Of a stretch of DNA of 42,158 bases, positions 17,302 to 26,600 are shown one piece after another. The number at the start of each line of letters is the position of its first letter. Positions within the stretch are counted from its first letter, which is position 1. Under the pieces are notes generated by a model. That model made no database searches. It saw nothing but the letters and a program-made list of their open reading frames with translations, and was not told the DNA's origin. Origin of the DNA: JACKCP01 sp034007295 (GTDB lineage Bacteria > Desulfobacterota > Desulfobacteria > Desulfobacterales > JACKCP01); assembly GCA_034007295.1 (NCBI GenBank), contig JAVERC010000030.1, positions 1-42,158 on the forward strand. Reading direction: 5' to 3'. Position numbers and translations under genes: made by a program.

Positions 17302-17416
17302 ATTTACTCCCCTTGTCTAAAATTTACGTGCTTTTCTAGCAAGGTTTGTTCCATTTCTGTAATTTCATAAAAAGGCTTTAAAATAAGGTTTTGTTAAAGG
17401 CTTTGCTTTGCAGCTG

Positions 17417-17433
17417 TGTGCATAATGTGCATA
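17417..17433 (+). promoter_or_regulatory. Direct repeat TGTGCATA, possible enhancer site
   Basis: TGTGCATA occurs twice nine bases apart (17417-17424 and 17426-17433), about 110 bases upstream of the -24 box at 17543. That distance suits an activator-binding upstream sequence for a sigma-54 promoter. There is no other support. The remaining part of 17302-17542 shows nothing else I can name beyond AT-rich DNA that must hold the PPTase promoter. Confidence 0.3.
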
Positions 17434-17542
17434 TTCACCATACATAAAAAGTTAAGATGTTTTTGACTGGTTTAAAAACAGATATGTGTGTTTTTTTATA
17501 TTTGCTTTTAAAAACAGGTGTTTAAATAGATTAATCGGTGAT

Positions 17543-17558
17543 TGGCACAATTGTTGTT
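17543..17558 (+). promoter_or_regulatory. Sigma-54-like promoter of the megasynthase operon
   Basis: TGGCACA-N4-TTGTT has exact -24/-12 spacing, a perfect TGGCAC and one deviation in the -12 box (GT for GC). The predicted transcript start is near 17570, leaving a leader of about 119 bases to the ATG at 17689. The stand-alone sigma-54 activator at 15099-16574 makes this reading more credible. Confidence 0.6.
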
Positions 17559-17586
17559 AAGCAGGAGCCTGAATTTGAAAAATAAC

Positions 17587-17660
17587 TGTAACTATTCAGC
17601 TTAAAAACTGAGACCCGGAAAGAATGCAGCAGCCGTTCCAATTTAAACTGAACAGTTACA
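17587..17660. repeat. Inverted repeat in the megasynthase leader
   Basis: TGTAACTATTCAGCTTA (17587-17603) is inverted, with 15 of 17 matches, as TAAACTGAACAGTTACA (17644-17660). The interior carries AATGCAGCAGCCGTTC, the reverse of the core of the palindrome at 4833-4940. If transcription starts near 17570, the RNA leader would fold into a long stem just before the ribosome site. Single ends of the same repeat occur at 11353-11369 and 34370-34384, so it is probably a dispersed element. Confidence 0.55.
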
Positions 17661-17688
17661 AATAAACAAAATCTCAGGAGAAAGCTTA

Positions 17689-20600
17689 ATGATTAAGAAA
17701 ATATTTAATTCCAGTCTGCCGGTTCTGGCATACAATCCCTTTGGTTCACCAGACATAACTTATTTCAAAGCCTTATTTGAAAGCGGATGTCTTCCTGTAT
17801 TTGATACAGAATTTATTGAATATGAACTCGCAGCAGAAATTATAGAAGAGCTTGATAACTCAGGTATTCTTTATGGAGTAAGGATTTTTGCAGAAAATTT
17901 TCATCTTTTTGAATTTATAGAAAAAAAAAAGCTTAAAAATATTGAAGCTGTAATTGTATCATATTTTGACAAAACTGAGCTTGAAGGCTTTTCTTTTCCA
18001 ATATCTTCAGCAGTTAAGCTTGTTGAAACAACAGATATTCAGATTAATGAGGAATTAAAGGCTGCCGGAGCAGACGCTCTTATTTTAAAAGGTGCGGAGG
18101 CAGGGGGAAAAATATCTGAATTTACATCCTTTGTTCTTATGCAGTGGTATCTTGAAAATACGGATTATCCTGTAATAATTCACGGTGGTGCAGGTCTTTA
18201 TACAACAGCAGGACTTTTTTCAGGAGGAGCATCAGGAATTGTTTTAGACAGTCAGCTCTATTTAACAGATGAAGCTCCAGTTTCAAAAAGTTTTAAAAAT
18301 ATTTTTGAAAATCTTGAGGAATTTGATTCAGATATCATTGAAGATGACAAAGGCAATAGATTCAGGTTTTTTTCAAAGCTTGCAACAAAAATTGTAAAAG
18401 ACCTTAAAATTAAGGAAAAAACTGAAGATAAAGACATTTCTCTTTATGAAAAAATTAAAAAAACAGTAACTTTTCTTTCAAAGGAAACACAAAATCCCGT
18501 TCAGAGTCTTTTTTTTCTTGGACAGGACTCTTCATTTGCCAGAAAGTTTGTAAAAAAATCAAGAAGACTTAAAGATGTAATAAGTTTTTTATTTGAAAAC
18601 ACTTCAAAACTTTTAAACTCCATAGAAAACAGTAACCCGATAAGAGAAAATTCAAAATTTTGTAAAATATCCGGGTGCAGATATCCAATTATCCAGGGAC
18701 CCATGGCAAATGTTTCGGATAATGCAGATTTTGCAACAGCAGTTTATGAAAACGGAGGCCTGCCTTTTTTTGCACTTGGAAGCCTTCCCCATGAAAAGGC
18801 AGAGGAAATAATATCTGAAGGAAATCATAAAGTTCCTGTATTTGGAGCAGGACTTATTGGCATAGAGGCTTTGAACAAAAATATTTTGTCTCACATTGAA
18901 ATAATTAAAAAAAAGAAAGTTAAATTTGCTCTTTTTGCAGGGGGGAGTCCTTCCCAGATAAATGAGCTTGAAAAAAACAATATAACAGCCTGGATTCATA
19001 CACCTTCCCTTGGAATGCTTGACAATGCTGTTTCAGGAGGATGTAAAGGATTTATTTTTGAAGGAACCGAAGCCGGCGGTCATGTTGGAAAACTCACAAG
19101 CCTTGTTTTATGGGAACTTGGAATCGGTTATTTAATGGAAAAAGATGGTTTGGATCTTTCAGACATGACAGTTATTTTTGCAGGAGGCATAGGAACAAAA
19201 ACAGCTTCCTGTGCAGTTTCCGGAATATCTTCAATTCTTGCCAAAAATGGTGCGGCAGTATCAATTCAGCTTGGAACACCTTATCTTTTTTCAGAGGAAA
19301 TAGTTAAAACAAAGGCCCTTAAAAGAAAATATCAGGAAGTAATATCAAAACACTACAAAACCATGCTCATGGGAACTACGGTAGGTCTTGCCGCAAGAAC
19401 TGTAAAAACCCCTTTTTCAGAAAAAATAATAGAAAATGAAAATTTCAGAATAAAAGAAAATCTTTCCTTAAATGAAAGAAAAAAAGGATTTGAAGAAGAT
19501 AATATCGGCTCCCTTCTTATTGCTGCAAAGGGAATAAAGCCTGTATTTGATTCTGATAATAATAAAGTTATTTTTGAAAATTTTTGTGATGAAGAGTGCT
19601 TTGAAAAGGGCAATTACTGCGTTGGATCAAGTATTGCCTTTCATTCAGGTGCAAAAAATATAGCTTTAATTCATGATGTTTACATGAAAAGCGAAAAAGA
19701 TTTGATTGAAAATCTTTGCCGCCTTGAAATTTTGTTTTCTAAAAAAAGAATGCTTGAAGATGAGATTGCAGTAATTGGAATGGGATGTGTTTATCCTGAT
19801 GCCTCAAATACAGAGGAATTCTGGCAAAATATTGTTTCAAAGAAATATTCCATAAGAGAAATTCCTGATTCAAGGCTTGATAAAAGTCTTTATTTTGATG
19901 AGGACAGAAAAGCCCCTGACAAAGCCTATACAAAAATTGCAGGCATGGCTGATAATTTTAAATTTTATCCTGAAAAATTCGGATTGGATGAAAAAACAGG
20001 AAACTCAATTTCAAGAAGCCAGCAAATGCTTCTTGAGGCATGCAGTCAGGCAATTGAAAATTCAGGCATAAAAACAGAAACAAGCGAAATTTTAAAATCT
20101 GCGGCAGTAATTATAGGCTCATGCCTTGGAAACGAGTTAAGCCATAATCTTAATCTCAAATATTTTTATCCTGAACTTGAATACCATCTTGACCAGATAG
20201 ATGAATTTAAAAACCTTTCTAAGGAAGAAAAGGAAAAAATTCTTGATAATCTCAAAAAATCCCTTTCAGGAGAAAGCAGTTTTGAATCACCAGACAGTGC
20301 AACCTTAAATATTGAAGCCTCAAGAATAGCAGCCTGGCTTGGAACACAAGGCCCTAATTATGTTGTTGATGCAGCCTGTGCAACATCATTTGCAGCAATT
20401 GACTGCGGAATAAGGGAGTTATTATCAAAATCAACAGACCTTGTTATTGCAGGCGGAGTCAATTCAAGTCTTTCGCCTGAATCATTTATTGGGTTCTGTA
20501 AAATGGGAGCCCTTTCTGCAGAAGGGTCATTTCCTTTTGATAAAAGAGCCGGAGGTTTTGTCTTGGGTGAAGGTGCAGGAGTTGTAATTTTAAAGAGAAT

Positions 20601-23600
20601 GAAAGATGCCATACGGGATAAGGACAATATCCTGGCGGTTCTGAAATCTGTTGGAGCATCTTCTGATGGAAAGGGAAAGGCAGTTGCAGCTCCAAATGAA
20701 AAAGGACAGATTCTTGCACTTGAAAGATGCTTTGAAAAAAACAAATCTTTTAGCCGCGAAGACATAGACTTTATTGAGGCCCACGGAACTTCAACAATAA
20801 TTGGTGATGAAGCTGAAATAAAAACCCTTTCAAATTTTTACGGAAAGTCTGGAAAAACAGGAATAAGCTCAGTCAAGTCACAGATAGGCCATCTTTTAGG
20901 GGGAGCAGGTGCAGCAGGTTTTATAAAAACCGTTCTTGCAATACAAAATAAAACCCTTCCGCCTGTTGCAGATTTTAAGGAAATATCAGATAAATGCTCC
21001 CTTGAAGGTTCGGATTTATACATAATTACCAAGCCTGAAAAATGGAAAACAAAGGACAACAGCCCAAGAAGGGCAGGGGTAAGTTCCTATGGATTTGGAG
21101 GAATAAACTTCCATGCTGTTCTTGAGGAATATAACGAAAACTATGAACCTTTGAATAGAAATTTTTTTACTTGTATGGGACTTAACCCAGACAGTAAAAG
21201 GATTGTTATTTCAGGACTTGGAGTAATTGTTCCGGGAGCTTGTAATCAGGATGAATTTTATGAAAAACTATTATCCGGTAAAAAGGATTTTAAAAATATT
21301 CCTGAAACTATTTTTCATAATGATTATTATGCAAAGGCAGATGAGCAGTTCAGGCTGCCGCTTGTAAAGGCAGGAATTGTTGAAGATTATAAATTTAACA
21401 GCATTAAATATAAAATCCCTCCAAACACACTTAAATCAATAGACCGAGCCCAGCTTTTTGCACTTGATGCAGCAAGTCAGGCAATAGAAGAGGCCTGCGG
21501 AGACAATAAAGAGACTTTATTTTCACCCCAAAATAAAACAGGTGTGATTCTTGGAGCCATAAGCGGATCAAAGCATGTTGAAAATATTATCCGTTCAAGA
21601 ACAGTTCTTATTGAAAGAATAATTGGTGAAACAAAAGGTATTGATAAAAATATTAAGGAAAAAATAAAAACAGAGCTTGGAGCTTCTTTAAGAAACAGAT
21701 TCCATGAAAACTGCGAAGATACAACCCCTGGACTTCTTTCCAATATAGTAAGCGGAAGAGTTGCAAATTATTTTGGATGCTGCGGAGCAAATTTTATTGT
21801 TGATGCTGCCTGTGCATCTTCTGCAATAGCAATGGATATTGCCATGAAATCGATACTTTCAGGCGATAATGATGTGGTTCTTACAGGAGGAGTTGATACA
21901 AATTTCTATCCTGGAATCATGATGGTATTTAAAAGGCTTGGACTTTTGTCTGCGGAAGATACAAAAATTTTTGACAAAAGATCAAGCGGGGTAAATTTGA
22001 GTGAGGCAGGTGTTGTCATGGTAATGACCACCTATGAAAAGGCCGTGGAAAAAGGACTTCCGGTTCTTGCCGAAATATCATCCATGAAATTTGCTTCAAA
22101 ACCTTCTAATAATCTTTATTCTCCCTCACAGGAGCTTATAAGAAAAACAGCAGAAAAATGCTATGCTGACTCAGGTGTTTTCAAGAAAAATATTTCATAT
22201 ATGGACGTATTTGGTTTTTCAAGCCTTATGATGGATCAGATTGAAAATCAGGGACTTGACAGTCTTTTTGAACACGATCTTTTCTTTGGAAATACAAAGC
22301 CGGAGCTTGGTTATTTTAAAGGAGCAAATCCAGCCGTTGTTTTTGCAAGACTTGTCCTGCAGGCAAAAAACAGGAAGATTCTTCCAAACAGAAATTATGA
22401 CAAAGATAATTCAATAATCAAAAAAGGTTCACATTTAAAATCAGCCGGGGATTTAGTTGCTTTTGATGAAAATATGCAGTTTCATACAGCTGCAAATATT
22501 TTTGGATTTGGTGCAAATCACGGACATGCCATAATAAGCTCCCTTCCTTCAAGGCTTTTAAAATCTGAAAAAGAACAGGAAAAAACAGCAGATTTAACAA
22601 TAAAACATCCTGAAATATTAAAAAATTCAGCAGTTCTTTTGTGCGGCCAGGGCTCCCAGTATCCAAAGATGATGAAGTCTTTATATGAAAAAGAAGAAAT
22701 AATCAGAAAATATCTGGATCTTGGGGAACAGATATTTAAAAATAAAAGAGGCTATTCCATACTTGAAATAATGTTTGGAAGAAAGCCTGGTCTTAATTCC
22801 ACTGAAAATACCCAGCCTGCTGTTTTTATGGCAAGTTCGGCTCTTTTTGAATACCTGAAATCAAAAGGGTTTTATCCAGAGTATTTTATTGGCCACAGCA
22901 TAGGAGAATATTCAGCACTTTATGCATCAGGAGCACTTGATTTTGAAGATGCAATGAAGCTTCTTTTAAAAAGGTCTGAACTTATGAAGGAAGCTGACAA
23001 AAAATACCCCGGAAAAATTTTAATTGTATTTAAAAACAGTGAAGAAACCGCTGAACTGATAAAAGAATCAGGAATTGAAGGAATTTATCTTTCAAACATA
23101 AACAGCCTTAAGCAGACAGGGGTTTCTGGTTTTACTGAAAAAATTGAAGCTTTTTGCTCTTTTCTTGCAAAAAAAGGAGTGTTTTACAAAAAGCTTGATC
23201 TTACAGGTGCTTTTCATACCCCGGTTCTTTTGGAGGCCTCTGAAAAACTTGAAAAATATTTGGAAAATGTAAGATTCAATAAATCCTTGCTTCCAAAAAT
23301 TATTTCAAACGTAACAGGAAAACCCTACCCCGAAGATGAAAAGGAAGTAAAAAATCTTCTTGTAAACCAGATAATTTCACCTGTGCAGTTTGTAAAATCA
23401 ATAAAAACAGCAATGAACCTTGGTGTAAGAAATTTTGTTGAAACAGGAACAGGAAAAATTCTTTCAGGCCTTTTAAAGCACATGGAGCTTGATGACTATA
23501 ATTCTTATTTATGTGTGGAGTCCGATGCAAAAGAATATGAAAGCCTTGAAAAAATAGATTTGTTTGTTCAGGAAATTAAAGAAGATAAAGTTGTTGTTTT

Positions 23601-26600
23601 TAATGAAAAAACTGATGAAAAGCTTGAATTTGACGAGGATTTTAAAAGCTTTGTTTCAAAAAACAAGGCAAAACTGGATAAGGTTTTGTTCAGTGTATAT
23701 GAAAAGGCAAAATATGAAGAAAAAATTAAAAAGCTTGAAAATTTCAGGTTTTATACAGACCGCATTGCAATAGCAGGAGTTTCAGTCGGTCTTCCCGGAA
23801 AGTCCGGAAATGTTTTTAATGATGACAATTTTTCAAACCTTATTTCAGGTAAAAATTTTATTGATGAGCTTTCAGATGAAGAAAAATCAAGGTTTGCAGA
23901 TAAAAAAATATCTGGAATAAAAAAATCTCCCACAGGAAGTGTGGAAGTTAAAAAAATAAAGGACATAAGCGATGTAATTCAGCTTGCAGGAAGGCTTGGA
24001 TATTTTGACCTTAAGGATTACGGAGTTGAATATGATTATGATATTGCCATTTCCCTTGCCTTTGCAGCCGGAATAGAAGCTTTGAAAGATGCAAAAATTC
24101 CATTAGTTAAAATAAAAAATAAAAAATCAGACAAATTGTCTCCGGCTGAAAAATTTGAGCTTCCCCTTGAAATGCAGGCTTCAACCGGAGTTATAATGAC
24201 TTCCCTTTTTCATGGAATGGAAAAGTTTGTCAGGGAAATGAATTCCTATTATTGCGACAAATTTTATTCAAAACCATATGAGGAAATGGAAAACATTTAT
24301 TATCACCTCATGGAAAATCTTAAATCCAAAGAGTCAAAAGACAAAGTTACAGACTGGTTTTTCAGATTAAGGGAGGAAAGAAAAAACTCATCTGAATATG
24401 AATTTGATAAAAACCTTTTATTTAATATAACCCCTCTTGGTTCTGCACATTTTGCCCAGCATATCAAGGCAAAGGGTCCAAACCTTAATATAAGCGGTGC
24501 ATGTGCCTCAACAACCCAGGCATGTGCAGTTGCAGAGGACTGGATTAGAAGCGGAAGATGCGACAGGGTTATTATTATTGGAGGAGAAGGTGCAACTTCT
24601 TTGGAGCTTAATCAGTGGATAGGTTCAGGCTTTCTTTCCCTTGGAGCAGCAAGTGTTAAAAAGAATGTAAAAGAGGCTTCAAAGCCGTTTGATGAAGACA
24701 GGCACGGAACAATTTTAGGAAGCGGTGCTGTGTCCTTGATTATTGAGAAATGTTCAACCATAGAAAAAAGAGGACTTAAAGGTCAGGCTGAAATACTTGG
24801 AACCTGGCTTGGAAACAGTGCATACCATACAACAGGAATAGATACTAACCATCTTGCACAGGAAATGAGCCTTTTTATGGATATGACAAGAAAAAGGCAC
24901 AATCTTAATATAAGTGAAATTGCTCAAAAGACTGTTTTTATGTCACATGAAACATACACTCCTGCAAAGGGAGGAAGTGCTGATGCAGAAATAAAGGCTT
25001 TGCGTGCGTGTTTTAAAGACAGTGCCTCAAAAGTCAAGATAACCAATACAAAAGGATATACAGGACACACTCTTGGAGCAGGTATTGAAGATGCCGTTCT
25101 TGTAAAATGCCTTCAGACAGGCAAAGTCCCTGCAATAGCAAATCTTGAAAAAATTCCGCCTGAATTTGCTGATTTAAGGCTTAAAGATGAAACTACAGGA
25201 GATTTTAAATACGGACTGCATTTTTCAGCAGGATTTGGTTCTCATTTTGCCTTTTTATTTATTAAGAAAATTGATGAGGCCTCTGTAAAAAATAATTCTT
25301 TATATGAAAACTGGCTTGAAAGTATTTCAGGAATTAAAAATCCAGAGCCTCAGATTATAAATTCTACACTTTGCATTGAATCTTTAAAAAGCGAAGAAAA
25401 AGATAAAAATTTAAAAGTCAGCAGTGTTTCTCTGGAAACAAAAATCAAAAAAATAATTTCAGTTCAGACAGGCTACAGCGAAGACATGCTGGAAAAAAAC
25501 CTTGACCTTGAGGCTGATCTTGGAATTGATACTGTAAAACAGGTTGAAATTTTTGGTAAAATAACATCAGAGCTTAATTTTGAAGTACCAGAGGATTTAA
25601 AGCTAAGAGAACTGAACACAATAAAAAAGATAGCAGAATATATTGGTTCAAAAACAGAAAACATATCTTTTACTTCAGATAGTTTAAAAGAAAATTATCA
25701 GGAAAAACCTGATGATTATGTAAAAAAAATCAAAAAAATAATTTCAGTTCAGACAGGCTACAGCGAAGACATGCTGGAAAAAGACCTTGACCTTGAGGCA
25801 GATCTTGGAATTGATACTGTAAAACAGGTTGAAATCTTTGGTAAAATAACATCAGAACTTAATTTTGAAGTACCAGAGGATTTAAAGCTCAGAGAACTGA
25901 ACACAATAAAAAAGATTGCAGAATATATAAGTTCAAAAACAGAAAACACATCTTTTATTTTGGACAGTTCAAAAGATAATTATCAGGAAAGTCATCGTGA
26001 AAACTCTGATGATTATGAAGAAAAAATCAAAAAAATAATTTCAGCCCAGACAGGTTACAGTGAAGACATGCTTGAAAGTGATCTTGACCTTGAGGCTGAT
26101 CTTGGAATTGACACTGTAAAACAGGTTGAAATTTTTGGTAAAATTTCATCAGAGCTTGGCATTGAAGTTCCTGAAGATTTGAAATTAAGGGAGCTTAATA
26201 CAATACAAAAGCTTGCATTATATCTAAGCGGCAAGTCAGGAAATGGAAAAAAATCTGAAAATGAATCTTTATCTGAGCCACTTGAAGCAATCCCTTCTAC
26301 TGTAAAAAGATATAAAGTTTCTGTTTCAGAATTTGAGGCTGAAAAAGATGAGTCAAATATATTTGTTGGAAAAAGCTTTCTTGTAACAACCGATGATTTT
26401 GGATTTTCAGAAATTTTTACTGAAAAGATAAGAGATCTCGGCATAATACCTGTCACCCTTGGAAAGGCAGAAACAAATGATTATAGGGTAAATTTTGCAG
26501 ATCATGATGAACTTTGGTCTGTTATGGATAAAATTTCAAAGGAGCATGACTTAAGCGGATTTATTCACCTTTCTGCTTTAAACGGTTATTTTTCAGACAA

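Noticed and set aside
20358..20765. Long antisense open frames within the megasynthase
   Set aside because: They are mirror frames of a strongly conserved KS domain, have no ribosome sites and encode no recognisable domains.
25444..26230. CRISPR-like repeat array
   Set aside because: The repeats are long, in frame, nearly 285 bases apart and encode carrier domains.
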